DNA of 64,000 bases, taken from positions 62,001 to 126,000 of the forward strand of contig NZ_JADG01000003.1 of the NCBI RefSeq assembly GCF_000518265.1. The letters are read 5' to 3'. The DNA is from Actinomadura oligospora ATCC 43269. Lineage in GTDB: Bacteria > Actinomycetota > Actinomycetes > Streptosporangiales > Streptosporangiaceae. Numbering within the stretch: position 1 is the stretch's first letter; the number at the start of each line of letters is the position of its first letter. The notes below the pieces were generated by a model. The model was not told where the DNA came from and ran no database searches. It was given only the letters and a program-made list of their open reading frames with translations. Both the position numbers and the translations under genes were made by a program. Below, piece after piece: positions 7,805-16,432 of this stretch.

Positions 7805-9075
7805 GCGGAGGTCTCCTGTGCCGGGGGTGCGTCGTCGGCGCGGCGGGTGCGGAAGATCCAGGAGCGGAACGCGACGAACCGCAGCACGGTGGCGGTCGCG
7901 TTGGCGGCGACGAGCGCCAGGATCTCGACGCCGCCCCGTCCGGCGGTGGGCGCCCAGGCCTCCAGCGCGGCGAGCGCGCCGGAGGTGAGCGCCAAACCGA
8001 GGCCGAACACCACCAGCCCCTGGAACTGGTGGACGGCGACACTCCCGCGGCCGCGCACACCGAAGGTCAGGCGCCGGTTGGCCGCGGTGTTGGCGACGGC
8101 GGTCACGAGCAACGCGACGAGGTTGGCCGCCAGGGGGCCGAGCGTGCCGCGCAGCAGTACGTACAGAGCCAGGTGGCTGAGTGTGCTGACCGCGCCGATC
8201 ACCGCGAATCGTGCGAGCTGACCGGGCAGGCCGGGCGGGACACCCGCGGCGCCGGCGTCGGCGCGTAGCGCGCTGCGCCCGAGTTGGTGGCGCAGGTGCG
8301 CCACGGGGAGTCGCCCTGTCATGAGCGCCCGGCCCAGCCGGGCGATGCCCCTGAGGTCGGCGACGACGGTGGCGACGATGTCGACCCGCGAGTCGGGATC
8401 GTCGATCCAGTCGACGGGCACCTCGTGGATGCGCAGGTCCGACCGCTCGGCGAGCACCAGCATCTCGGTGTCGAAGAACCAGCTGGTGTCCTCCACCAGC
8501 GGCAGCAGGCGCCGGGCCACGTCGGCGCGGATGGCCTTGAACCCGCACTGCGCGTCGGAGAACCGGGTGGCCAGCGTGCGGTGCAGCAGCACGTTGTAGC
8601 CGCGGGAGATGAACTCGCGTTTCGCACCGCGCACCACACGCGAACCCCGGCTGAGCCTGGTGCCGATGGCGAGGTCGGAGTGCCCGGAGATCAGCGGTGC
8701 GACCAGCGGCAGCAGCGCGGCGAGGTCGGTGGACAGATCGACGTCGCAGTAGGCCAGCACCTGGGCGTCGGAGGACGACCACACCGTCCGCAGCGCGCGT
8801 CCACGGCCCTTCTCGGCCAGCCGCATCAGAGTGACCGCCGGCAGCTCCTCGGCGAGGCGGGTCCCGATGGCCTGGGTCGCGTCCGTGCTGGCGTTGTCGG
8901 CGATGGTGATCCGAAAGCTGTACGGCAGCTCGCTGAGCAGGTGGGCGTGCAGTCGCCGGATCGACGGCTCCAGGTCCTTTTCCTCGTTGTGGACGGGTAC
9001 GGCGATGTCGAGCACGGGGTGCGCGGGTCGGGGACGGCCCGGTTTCGGCTCGGTCTCCGAGGTATCAACACTCAT
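7801..9075 (-). CDS. GT2 dolichol-phosphate-sugar-synthase-like protein fused to GtrA
   Basis: A 424-residue protein with two parts. Residues ~15-255 form a GT2 glycosyltransferase domain: LDIAVPVHNEEKDLEPSIRR at the nucleotide-binding start, ADNASTD, YCDVDLSTDL as the DxD-type metal site, and QCGFKAIRA. It most resembles DPM1/GtrB enzymes that load a sugar onto polyprenyl phosphate. Residues ~290-410 form a GtrA-like four-helix membrane domain (LARFAVIGAVSTLSHLALYV, VANTAANRRLTFG, VLRFVAFRSWIF), which flips the lipid-linked sugar. The ATG at 9075 was chosen because it directly precedes the conserved domain. It lies in one transcription unit with the upstream two-component system and overlaps the GT39 gene by 4 bases. 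Confidence 0.9.
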   Translation of the reverse strand: MSVDTSETEPKPGRPRPAHPVLDIAVPVHNEEKDLEPSIRRLHAHLLSELPYSFRITIADNASTDATQAIGTRLAEELPAVTLMRLAEKGRGRALRTVWSSSDAQVLAYCDVDLSTDLAALLPLVAPLISGHSDLAIGTRLSRGSRVVRGAKREFISRGYNVLLHRTLATRFSDAQCGFKAIRADVARRLLPLVEDTSWFFDTEMLVLAERSDLRIHEVPVDWIDDPDSRVDIVATVVADLRGIARLGRALMTGRLPVAHLRHQLGRSALRADAGAAGVPPGLPGQLARFAVIGAVSTLSHLALYVLLRGTLGPLAANLVALLVTAVANTAANRRLTFGVRGRGSVAVHQFQGLVVFGLGLALTSGALAALEAWAPTAGRGGVEILALVAANATATVLRFVAFRSWIFRTRRADDAPPAQETSA

Positions 9076-9140
9076 GCCGTCCACGGTGTCGATCGTCGCT
9101 GTGCGGTCCGTTTGCCTGACCTGTGCGGCCGCTGTGCGTT

Positions 9141-9170
9141 GACGAGGTGACGGGTGACGAGGTGACGGGT
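9141..9170. repeat. 15-bp tandem duplication between kinase and GT2 genes
   Basis: Two exact adjacent copies of GACGAGGTGACGGGT lie in the 109-base gap between the histidine kinase and GT2 genes. No hairpin or promoter is evident here; the repeat may simply be a slippage product. Confidence 0.9.
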
Positions 9171-9184
9171 GAGGAGCCGGTCGC

Positions 9185-10567
9185 TCAGCGGGGCGCGGAC
9201 GGCGCGGGCAGCCACACCGAGAACGCGGTCCGGCCGGGCCGGCTGACCACACTGACCTTCCCCCCGTGCGCGGTCACCACGGCGTCGACGATCGCGAGGC
9301 CCAGACCCGTCGACCCGCTGGTCCGTGAGCGCGACGACGAACCGCGGGCGAACCGTTCGAACACGTGCGGGAGCAACCCGGCCCGGATCCCGGGACCGGA
9401 GTCCACCACCCAGATGCGCGTGCCGTCGTCGGCGGCGGCCGATCCGACGGTGACGTCGGTCCCGGGCGGGGTGTGGGTGCGCGCGTTGGCCAGCAGGTTG
9501 CCGAGGACCTGTGCCAGGCGTGCCGCGTCGCCGGTGACCACCAGGGGATCGTCGGGCAGGTCCAGCCGCCAGCGATGGTCCGGACCGGCGGCGTGAGCGT
9601 CGCTGACGGCATCGATGACGAGCCGTGTCAGGTCCACCGGTTCGCGTTCGAGGGGGCGGCCCGCGTCCAGCCGGGCGAGCAGCAGGAGGTCCTCGACGAG
9701 CGAGCTCATCCGCTCGGCCTGCGACGAGATCCGGTTCAGCGCGTGCGCCGCCTCGGGACCGAGTTCGTCGTCGCGGCGGGTCAGCTCGGCGTAGCCGCGG
9801 ATCGCGGCCAGCGGCGTGCGCAGCTCGTGGCTGGCGTCGGCCACGAAGCGGCGCAGCCGCGTCTCGGAGTCCTGGCGTGCCTCCAGCGCGGAGCCGACGT
9901 GATCGAGCATGCGGTTGAAGGCCGCTCCGACCTGGCCGACCTCGGTGCCGGCGCCGGCATGGGGCACCCGTTCGCCGAGGTCGACCTCGCCACGGTCCAG
10001 CGGCAGCGCGCTCACCCGCGCGGCGGTCGCGGCGACGCGTCGCAAAGGTCGCAGCTCACGGCGGATGAGAACGGCCCCGGCCGTCCCGGCGCCGAGCAGG
10101 GTGACACCGGCGACGACGAGTTCCGTTCTGACCAGGGCCGCGACCGTCTCGTCCACGGTCGCCTCGGGCAGACCGGTCACGAAGACCTCGCCTGAGGCCC
10201 CGTTCACGGCGACCATCCGGTACTCGCCGAGCCCGGTCAGGTCGAGGGTGCGTGGCAGGGCGCCGGGGGACAGGGGGAGCAGCTCCGCGGGCTCGGGGAC
10301 CGGGCGCTCACCGGCCGCGTTGAGCATCCTGGCCTCCAGCACCCGCCCGTCCCGCACGACCGCCACCAGCATGCCGTTCCCTGGAGCGAAGAAGGCGGCG
10401 TCGCCCGATCCGAAGCGATGACTCGCCGAGCGCAGGTCACCGTCGAGACGGTCGATGAGGAAACCGCGCAACACCACCGCCGTGATGACCACGATCACCG
10501 ACCCCGCGACGGCGAGCAGCAGCAGCACCAGGGCCACCAGCCGCGCCCGAAGCGACCAGGTCCTCAC
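9185..10567 (-). CDS. Membrane sensor histidine kinase
   Basis: A 460-residue sensor kinase. A first membrane helix (~8-34: VALVLLLLAVAGSVIVVITA) is followed by an extracytoplasmic sensor region to ~160 and a second helix, then a HAMP segment around ~185-240. The HisKA box DASHELRTPLAAIRGYAELT carries the phospho-acceptor at His247. N-box (GNLLANARTHTPPG), G1 (VVDSGPGI) and G2 (GSTGLGLAIV) of the HATPase complete it. Its ATG overlaps the response-regulator stop by 4 bases, so the pair is co-translated. The downstream glycosyltransferases on the same strand suggest that envelope glycosylation is the controlled output, which is inference from gene order. Confidence 0.93.
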   Translation of the reverse strand: MRTWSLRARLVALVLLLLAVAGSVIVVITAVVLRGFLIDRLDGDLRSASHRFGSGDAAFFAPGNGMLVAVVRDGRVLEARMLNAAGERPVPEPAELLPLSPGALPRTLDLTGLGEYRMVAVNGASGEVFVTGLPEATVDETVAALVRTELVVAGVTLLGAGTAGAVLIRRELRPLRRVAATAARVSALPLDRGEVDLGERVPHAGAGTEVGQVGAAFNRMLDHVGSALEARQDSETRLRRFVADASHELRTPLAAIRGYAELTRRDDELGPEAAHALNRISSQAERMSSLVEDLLLLARLDAGRPLEREPVDLTRLVIDAVSDAHAAGPDHRWRLDLPDDPLVVTGDAARLAQVLGNLLANARTHTPPGTDVTVGSAAADDGTRIWVVDSGPGIRAGLLPHVFERFARGSSSRSRTSGSTGLGLAIVDAVVTAHGGKVSVVSRPGRTAFSVWLPAPSAPR

Positions 10568-11298
10568 CCGTCGACCGCCGGCTTCAGGACGTACCCGGCG
10601 CCACGAACGGTGTGGATCATGCCGGGGCGTCCGGCGTCGATCTTCTTGCGCAAGTAGGAGACATAGAGTTCGACGACGTTGAACTGCCCGCCGAAGTCGT
10701 AGTTCCAGACCCGGTCGAGGATCTGCGCCTTGGACACCACGCGTTTCGGGTTGCGCATCAGGTAGCGCAGCAGGTCGAACTCCTTGGCGGTCAACTCGAC
10801 CAGGTCGCCGTCGCGGCGGACCTCGTGGCTGTCCTCGTCGAGGGTCAGGTCGCCCACCACGAGGAGCGAGCCCTGCCTCGCCGCCGTCATACCGGCCCGG
10901 CGCAGCAGCCCGCGCAGCCGCGCGAGGAGTTCCTCCAGGCTGAACGGCTTGGTGACGTAGTCGTCGCCCCCCGCGGTCAGTCCCGCGATCCGGTCCTCGA
11001 CGGCGTCCTTGGCGGTGAGGAACAGCACCGGCAGTTCCGGGTTCTCCGCCCGCATCCGCCGCAGCACCTCAAGCCCGTCCAGGTCGGGCAGCATGACATC
11101 GAGGATGACGGCATCGGGACGGAACTCCCGCGTCGCCCGCATCGCCGACGCCCCGTCGGCCGCGGTCCGTATCTCACAGCCCTCGTAGCGCAGCGCCAGC
11201 GCCAGCAGTTCCGACAGGGTCGCCTCGTCGTCGACGACCAGGACGCGCACCAGGCTGCCGTCCGGCCGACGCAGCCCGCCCTTGTTCACCTCGATCAC
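10564..11298 (-). CDS. OmpR-family response regulator
   Basis: A 244-residue OmpR/PhoB-type regulator. The receiver domain (~17-130) has the acidic pair VVDDE, phospho-acceptor Asp67 in ILDVMLPD, Thr in FLTAK and Lys in YVTKPF. The winged-helix output (~145-240) shows ELTAKEFDLLRYLMRNPKRV, then KAQILDRVW, and ends in IHTVRGAGYVLKP. The start is taken as GTG 11298. An in-frame GTG at 11250, right before RVLVVDD, is an equally reasonable start because the first 16 residues are not part of the fold. It heads a minus-strand unit with its kinase and two glycosyltransferases. Confidence 0.93.
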   Translation of the reverse strand: MIEVNKGGLRRPDGSLVRVLVVDDEATLSELLALALRYEGCEIRTAADGASAMRATREFRPDAVILDVMLPDLDGLEVLRRMRAENPELPVLFLTAKDAVEDRIAGLTAGGDDYVTKPFSLEELLARLRGLLRRAGMTAARQGSLLVVGDLTLDEDSHEVRRDGDLVELTAKEFDLLRYLMRNPKRVVSKAQILDRVWNYDFGGQFNVVELYVSYLRKKIDAGRPGMIHTVRGAGYVLKPAVDG

Positions 11299-11461
11299 AT
11301 GCCGAGCCTCGCATGTGCGGCTGTGCCACCAATAGGCGATTCCTGTGTGTTTCCTGTGAGAGTGTCGAGCCTGTCCAAGACTCGGCCCTCCGGCCCGACA
11401 CGCCGGACTGCCGCCTGGACGTCCCGGTTCAGGAGGTTCACGTGCGCGCCAGGCCAGGTGC

Positions 11462-12427
11462 TCAGGGGTGGCTCGAGCCGTGGCCGCCTGGCGTTGGACG
11501 GCTCGTTGGGGTGTGCCCGGCGGGACGAAAGTCCTCCGCGAGGTCGCGCAGGATGGGGCCGTACTTCGGGTGGGCGAGAGCGAAGGCCATCTGGGCGACG
11601 AGGTAGTCGGACGGGTTGCCGGTGTCGTACCAGCGTCCCTGGATGACCTGCCCGTATGCGTCCTTGGTGGAGGCGTAGGCGTTGATGGCGTCGGTCAGGT
11701 AGACCTCGCCCATCGGGTGGCCCTGCTTCTCGGCTTCGTACCAGCGTCGTGTCTGCTCGCGCAGTTCGTCGATGATGCCGGGGGTGACGACGTAGCCGCC
11801 GATCGCCGCGTATGAGGACGGCGCGTCGGCAGGGGCGGGCTTTTCGACCAGGCCGGTGATGCGCAGGAGGCCGTCGCCGAGGTCGTCCTTGACGATCGGC
11901 ACGCCATAGCGTTGGGAGTCGCCGGGGTCCATGGGCATGAGGGCCAGGACCGGGCAGCCCGTCCGCTCGTAGGCGCGGATCAGCTGCTGGGCGCGGGGCA
12001 CCTCGGCCACGAACACGTCGTCGGGCCACAGCACCAACACGGGCTCGTCGCCGAACGACCGGGCGGCGTTGAGGACCGGGGTGCCGTTGCCGTAGGGGCC
12101 GTGCTGGTCGAGATAAGTGATGTGGCCTCGGTGGGCGAGCTCGGCGACCTCCTCCACCGCGTCCGCGTAGGCCGTCTTGCCGTCGGCGCGCAGCTGCGCG
12201 ACCAGGGCCGGGTTGGGCCTGAAATGGTCCTGGATGATGGATTTGCCGCCGGAGACGACGATGGTGATGTCGGTGATGCCTGAGTCGACCAGTTCCCGCA
12301 CGGTGTGCTCGATCACGGGCTGGTCGCCGACCGGCAGCATCTCCTTCGGGATGGCCTTGGTCAGGGGCAGCAGGCGGGAGCCGAGTCCGGCGGCGGGGAT
12401 CACGGCCCTGCGGATCGTCGGGGACAT
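11462..12427 (-). CDS. galU: UTP--glucose-1-phosphate uridylyltransferase
   Basis: A 321-residue GalU-type nucleotidyltransferase producing UDP-glucose from UTP and glucose-1-phosphate. The N-terminus IRRAVIPAAGLGSRLLPLTK holds the nucleotide-binding loop, followed by AIPKEMLPVGDQPVIEH, the metal-binding WPDD, GLVEKPAP with the substrate-contacting EKP, and RWYDTGNPSDYL near the end. The ATG at 12427 has GGAGAG about 6 bases upstream. Length fits the family. It stands 163 bases downstream-facing of the response regulator gene on the same strand. UDP-glucose supply would suit the adjacent glycosyltransferases, though a shared transcript is not shown. Confidence 0.92.
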   Translation of the reverse strand: MSPTIRRAVIPAAGLGSRLLPLTKAIPKEMLPVGDQPVIEHTVRELVDSGITDITIVVSGGKSIIQDHFRPNPALVAQLRADGKTAYADAVEEVAELAHRGHITYLDQHGPYGNGTPVLNAARSFGDEPVLVLWPDDVFVAEVPRAQQLIRAYERTGCPVLALMPMDPGDSQRYGVPIVKDDLGDGLLRITGLVEKPAPADAPSSYAAIGGYVVTPGIIDELREQTRRWYEAEKQGHPMGEVYLTDAINAYASTKDAYGQVIQGRWYDTGNPSDYLVAQMAFALAHPKYGPILRDLAEDFRPAGHTPTSRPTPGGHGSSHP

Positions 12428-12849
12428 CAGGTCTCTCCCGGTCGTCGAACGGCACGCCGCACCTGCTGATACGGCATTCCCGACGCTACCAACGCGCCGC
12501 TTCCAGGAGCCGACGACACCCACGCTGAGGTCTACCCGACGGCGGCCCCTCCCTGAGCGCGCTCGCGCCTCGAGCCCTGGCGGTGCTCAAGCGCCCGGAA
12601 TGATGATCCGCATCTCGGGCCGACGCGTCCGATGCCTCACGGCAGAACCTTACTGCGTAAAGGTCAGCGGCCGGTGTCGCCCTCGGCCGCTGGCCGGCGT
12701 GTGGTCGGCGCACTGGCGACCGCACGTGAGGAGTCGCCCCCACCTTCAAGGTCGCTGCGTGCTCTCCCCGGGCAGCGCGTTAAAGTCCGCGGCATGTTGT
12801 TGATCAAGGAAGACCACATCAGCGGGAGTCGAATCGGGGGGAACCTGGC
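12428..12849. other. Divergent intergenic region, 422 bp
   Basis: This lies between the oppositely directed galU and the membrane-anchored protein gene. I see no coding potential that I trust. It holds a 17-base stretch at 12646-12662 identical to one at 3539-3555, centred on TTACTGCGTAA. Flanking bases make ACCTT and AAGGT arms here. Promoters for both genes must lie in this interval but no clear -35/-10 pair stands out. Confidence 0.5.
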
Positions 12850-13500
12850 ATGAGTGACGAGGTGTACGTCCCAGGGTCAGGGCAGGGCGAACGGTTCGGC
12901 GGTCGCGGACATCGGGGATGGAAACGCTTGATCGTCGGATTACTCGCCGGTGGAGCCGCCGTGGCTGTCGTCGCCACGGCTGTCGTCCTGACGTCGGACG
13001 ATGACGACGTCGGCACCAGGCCGTACAAGCTCGTCGCCCCCGCCACCATCGCGGGCTTCTCCTTCGATCCCGCCGCCAATGCCCTCGACCCGCCCAGCGA
13101 GCTGAGTGAGGACTACCGAGTGCGGCTCAAGGCCGCACTCGGTGGTACGCCCAGCGACCGCATGTCCGTCGTCTACACCGAGGCGGCCAGCGGATTGAAG
13201 CTCAGCATCGATGGTATGACGGGCACCGGTTTCATCCCCCGCAAGCACATGTCCGGGAAGAAGAGGCTCGATCGCGAGGCGAACAATCCACTCGAACTCC
13301 AGTCCGTGGAGCCAGGTCCCAACGGGGGGTCAGCCGAATGCTCGAATCTGGGAGCAGTAGGTGTCGGATGTTCCTGGCTGACGTCGACGACCTTCGTCGT
13401 CGTTCAGTTCAGCCCTAGAACGGGCGCCAACAAGGTCGGGCTGGACCGTGCTGTGGAGCTCCTTCACGCCGTACGGTCCGCTGTGGAGAAACCCGCCTAG
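12850..13500 (+). CDS. Hypothetical membrane-anchored extracytoplasmic protein
   Basis: A 216-residue protein of no family I recognise. A short cytoplasmic N-terminus (~1-25, glycine-rich and basic) leads into one hydrophobic helix (~26-48: LIVGLLAGGAAVAVVATAVV) and a DDDD spacer. The remaining ~165 residues are probably outside the cell. Two cysteines (AECSNLG, GVGCSW) could form a disulfide. The architecture resembles many actinomycete signal-anchor proteins often found near sensors or type VII substrates, but nothing nearby supports a role. The ATG at 12850 follows a GGGGGGAA run. It is divergent from galU. Confidence 0.7.
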   Translation: MSDEVYVPGSGQGERFGGRGHRGWKRLIVGLLAGGAAVAVVATAVVLTSDDDDVGTRPYKLVAPATIAGFSFDPAANALDPPSELSEDYRVRLKAALGGTPSDRMSVVYTEAASGLKLSIDGMTGTGFIPRKHMSGKKRLDREANNPLELQSVEPGPNGGSAECSNLGAVGVGCSWLTSTTFVVVQFSPRTGANKVGLDRAVELLHAVRSAVEKPA

Positions 13501-13759
13501 CGCGCCCTGATCCTGAGCACTGACCAGACGCGTTCACCGGGTTCGATCAAGCACCCTCGCGGACATCGACGAGCGTGCCACCGGACCCGGTGAACGCGTG
13601 CGGTCGACTCGCTGGCCAGAGGTGGGGGCGCTCGAGCGTGGTCGCCGTTCCGGCAAGCAGGAGCACGTCGCAGATCGTTAGCGCCTCCGCGTCCTTCACA
13701 AGGATGGGGGCCACTTCAGGCGGGGGCTGGGTGTCGGAGGGGGCGCGTACGGTTTGGGC
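13501..13759. other. Intergenic, no gene recognised
   Basis: The stretch before the SMI1/KNR4 pseudogene has open frames on both strands but none with a family match I recognise. On the minus strand a frame ending at 13547 (ILVKDAEALTICDVLLLAGT and onward) has protein-like composition without a clear start. It may be a relic. Confidence 0.35.
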
Positions 13760-14438
13760 ATGGGTGAGCAGTGGTGGTCGGGTGTGCGGCGGCGGGTTGA
13801 GGTGGCGGGGGCGGGGCCTGGGGGCGGCGAGGTGTTCGGGGCGCTTGGGCATGGGTGGGGCTTGGAGGAGCCGCTCACGCGGGACGAGGTTGCTGAGCTT
13901 GAGGCTCAGATCGGTGTGCGGGTTGCCGGAGGAGTACCGGGCCTTCCTGCTTCACGTCGGCGCGGGTGGTGCCGGGCCCGCGTACGGGGTGTTCCCGGTT
14001 CGGCGGGTGCAGGGCCGCTGGCGGTGGGAGGGCGATTGCGCTGACTTGGCCGACCTTTCGAGGCTTGCTGAGCCGTTCCCCGAGGGCCCGGACGCGAAGC
14101 TTGTCGCCGGACTCCTCGCCCAGCGTCCTGAGGAAGAGGACTTCGACGCCATCGAGGACTTCGACGAGGCCAACGAGGCGTGGGAGGAGCGGTGGGAGGG
14201 CGTCATGTTCGCGCGGGAGCGCACCGTGGGCGCCCTTGTCATTTCCGACCTGGGCTGCGCGCAGAGGGAGTGGCTGGTCGTCAGCGGCACTCACCGTGGG
14301 ACGGTCTGGTCCGACTGCCGCGTGGACGACGTCGACCTCGTGCCGCTTCTCGAGGAGGGCGGCACTCCGGTCACCTTCGCCCGCTGGTACCTTCGCTGGC
14401 TCGAGGACGCGGAGCGCGGTGCGCTGACAGCGCTGTAG
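13760..14438 (+). pseudogene. SMI1/KNR4-family protein with a frameshift
   Basis: The ATG frame gives ~53 residues (MGEQWWSGVRRRVEV, then LTRDEVAELEAQIGVR), the usual N-terminus of actinobacterial SMI1/KNR4 (SUKH) proteins. At 13920-13922 a run of three G breaks it: removing one G restores LPEEYRAFLLHVGAGGAGPA and the rest of the family (ADLSRLAEPFP, VISDLGCAQREWLVVSG, VTFARWYLRWLEDAE) to the stop at 14438. SUKH proteins often serve as immunity proteins against polymorphic toxins or as general binding modules. The remainder of the gene is undamaged, so this is either a very recent mutation or a sequencing error in a homopolymer. Confidence 0.75.
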
Positions 14439-14468
14439 GGCCGTCCGCCGTCCGCGCGTGTGCTGGGC

Positions 14469-15029
14469 TTAGGGTTTGAGCGCGCCCGGGAGTTCCTGTC
14501 GCAGGTGGTTGAGTCGCGTGCGGAGGTCGTTCCAAGGGAAGGTGCCCTCGTTCGCCCCGGGCGAGTCGGGGGCGGGGAGCTGGTCGGGGTCGAGGATGAC
14601 GGTGACGCCCCAGGCCCGGAGGTCGGCGACGCTGCGTTCGAAGGCGGGGTGGCGGGCCAGGGCCTGGTTGGGCCACGGGACGGCGATGATCGGGCGGCCG
14701 AGGCCGAGGGCCTCGTTGAGCAGGCCCAGGGCGAGAGTGTCGCTGATGCCCTGCGCCCATTTGTTGATGGTGTTGAAGGTGGCCGGGACGACGGCGAACG
14801 CGTCGGCGGGCGGGAGGACGTCGGGCTCGTCGGGACGCTTGTAGTCGGAGCGGACCGGGTAGCCGGTGAGCGTGCGCAGCTCGTCGGACGGGATGAACCT
14901 GGTGCCGGACGGAGTCGCGATCACGCAGACCGTCCAGCCGTCCGCCTGGAGCCGGGGGACGAGGTCCGTGAGGCCGCCGGCGGGTCGTCCGCCACAGGCG
15001 ATGAGGTAAAGCACCGGTCCGTCGGGCAC
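14469..15029 (-). CDS. Flavoprotein (HFCD/phosphopantothenoylcysteine decarboxylase-like)
   Basis: A 186-residue single-domain flavoprotein of the homo-oligomeric flavin-containing Cys decarboxylase fold. Marks are VLYLIACGGRPAGGLTDLVP at the start, VCVIATPSGTRFI, VVPATFNTINKWAQGISDTL (the PATxNT motif binding FMN) and IIAVPWPNQAL. I chose GTG 15029 because AAGGAG lies 5 bases upstream. Actinomycetes carry many such stand-alone proteins without assigned substrate. Its left neighbour is the convergent SMI1/KNR4 pseudogene, so there is no operon context. Confidence 0.8.
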   Translation of the reverse strand: MPDGPVLYLIACGGRPAGGLTDLVPRLQADGWTVCVIATPSGTRFIPSDELRTLTGYPVRSDYKRPDEPDVLPPADAFAVVPATFNTINKWAQGISDTLALGLLNEALGLGRPIIAVPWPNQALARHPAFERSVADLRAWGVTVILDPDQLPAPDSPGANEGTFPWNDLRTRLNHLRQELPGALKP

Positions 15030-15245
15030 GTATTCTCCTTGTCGTGGGCGTCGCGCCCAGCCTGTCACGCCTGAGCTGAGGCCGGTTTGTTCGGGAGCCG
15101 CGAAGCTGATGGCAGCAAGGCTCCGCCTTTTGCGGGCATGACGGCCAGGGAATGGCAGTACCTGGCTGCCGCAGGTCCGTTCGTGCAGGCTGGGGGGCGA
15201 CCTTCAATTTCGTCCGGGGGCGGCGTCAGTTTCTCAGAGGGACGA

Positions 15246-15350
15246 ATGGGCGTGTTTCAACCTGCCGACTTCACCATCGCGGTGCCGGACCGCGACATCG
15301 TGGACCTACGGCACCGGCTGACGGCGACGCGCCGGCCCCGCGCCTGGCGC
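15246..15350 (+). pseudogene. Second epoxide hydrolase N-terminal remnant
   Basis: ATG 15246 opens a frame reading MGVFQPADFTIAVPDRDIVD, then LRHRLTATR. This is the start of the epoxide hydrolase N-terminal domain (compare FRIGIPQADLDDLQQRLART in the remnant at 1629-1910). After about 30 residues the similarity stops and the sequence becomes basic and non-descript. Only the first tenth of the gene remains. It sits between the flavoprotein gene and a relic of an IS630 transposase end, a likely cause of its truncation. Confidence 0.5.
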
Positions 15351-15517
15351 AGGCGCGCTGCGATTTCGGCCAGCGCGCGGGTTGCCCGCCTGTCACCTGC
15401 CGCCCTGATGGCTTGCCGCGCGGTGCCGAGTCCCGAGCCTGCCAGCCAGACTTTTGAGTCTTGCGGAGGAGCGGGGATCTCGGTGTCACCGCAATGATCG
15501 CCTTGGCCAGTGCCGCG

Positions 15518-15536
15518 TCAGGCGACGTTTGCCCTG
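15518..15536 (-). repeat. Relic of IS630 transposase C-terminus
   Basis: Nineteen bases match 16081-16099 with one mismatch. On the minus strand both read RANVA and stop, the last codons of the IS630 transposase remnant next door. The two pieces lie in the same orientation and bracket the GNAT acetyltransferase gene. Confidence 0.55.
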
Positions 15537-15606
15537 TTGGTGATGTGCCGTACGGCTGAGCAGGGGTGTCACCGCTCAGGCGTCGGCGGTATGGGAGGCT
15601 GGGCCG

Positions 15607-16077
15607 GTGCCTGTAACCCTCCGTCCCCTGGACGCCCGACACTTCTCTGCCTGGCTCGAACGCAGTCGAGCCGAGTACGCCAAGGATCTCGTTACTCTGG
15701 GGCAAACGTCCGAGGACGCCAACCGGCACGCGGACGAGAGCATGGCTGAGTTCTTTCCGTCCGGGATACCGCTCCCGGAGCATGTGGTCTTCGACGTAGT
15801 CGACGATGCCGGGGTGACCGTTGGCTACCTCTGGATCGGACCGGACACGAGCGACGACGCCGGCGCCTGGTGGATCTGGGACATCGTGATCGACGCCGAC
15901 AAGCGTGGTCGGGGCCTGGGACGAACGGCGATGCTCCTCGGTGAGGAGTACGCCCGGGCGCAGGGCGCTCACACTCTGGGTCTCAGCGTCTTTGGCTTCA
16001 ACACAGGCGCGCGTGGCCTTTACGAATCGCTCGGCTACGAGACGACCTCGGTGAAGATGCGCAAGAAACTCGACTGA
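15607..16077 (+). CDS. GNAT-family N-acetyltransferase
   Basis: A 156-residue GNAT acyltransferase. The acetyl-CoA binding segment is plain: IWDIVIDADKRGRGLGRTAM with the RGRGLG pyrophosphate loop (Q/RxxGxG/A), followed by LGLSVFGFNTGARGLYESLGYE. The N-terminal half (VTLRPLDARHFSAWLERSRA) is of the type that aligns with uncharacterised acetyltransferases, so the substrate is unknown. The GTG at 15607 is the start best placed before the domain. It stands alone between two IS630 relics of the same orientation. Confidence 0.85.
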   Translation: MPVTLRPLDARHFSAWLERSRAEYAKDLVTLGQTSEDANRHADESMAEFFPSGIPLPEHVVFDVVDDAGVTVGYLWIGPDTSDDAGAWWIWDIVIDADKRGRGLGRTAMLLGEEYARAQGAHTLGLSVFGFNTGARGLYESLGYETTSVKMRKKLD

Positions 16078-16080
16078 GCC

Positions 16081-16432
16081 TCAGGCGACATTTGCCCTGA
16101 TGACGACGGCGCGTAGGCGCCGGTCGTCGGCGTGACGGTTTCGCCAGATGATGTAGCGGCGGATCATGCTGCCCTGTTCTTTGTGGGTGGCGTGGTCCGT
16201 ACCGTCGAGAGTGAAGTAGCGCAGGGCGGTGAACTGGGCTTCGATGGGATTGAGCCAGGAGCGTTGGTTGGGGTGTAAGCGATCTCGACGTTGTTCGCCG
16301 TGGCCCAGGTGCTGACCCGCTGGCACTTCTTCGTGGTCAGGTGCGGGGAGAAGCTGTCACAGACGATCGCGATACGGATTTCGGGCGGGTAGAGGCTGTG
16401 TAGGTACCGGCAGAACGGTCTTCCTCTCCGGC
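16081..16432 (-). pseudogene. IS630-family transposase remnant, 3' half, frameshifted
   Basis: On the minus strand, ~16432 to ~16265 encodes the middle of a DDE transposase (LHSLYPPEIRIAIVCDSFSP, HLTTKKCQRVSTWA, NNVEIAYTPTN). Then one frame change leads into QRSWLNPIEAQFTALRYFTL, HKEQGSMIRRYIIWRNRHAD and the stop at 16081. The second catalytic Asp (VCDSFSPH) and the final Glu (NPIEAQF) are still seen, but the N-terminal half is gone. It belongs to a different IS630 subtype from the remnant at 5259-5773. The element cannot move by itself. Confidence 0.8.

Noticed and set aside
5777..8782. A single ~1000-residue protein joining GT2 and GT39 parts
   Set aside because: The upstream part of this frame is out of frame with the real GT2-GtrA protein. 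The true GT39 start is the ATG at 7804 within the GT2 stop.
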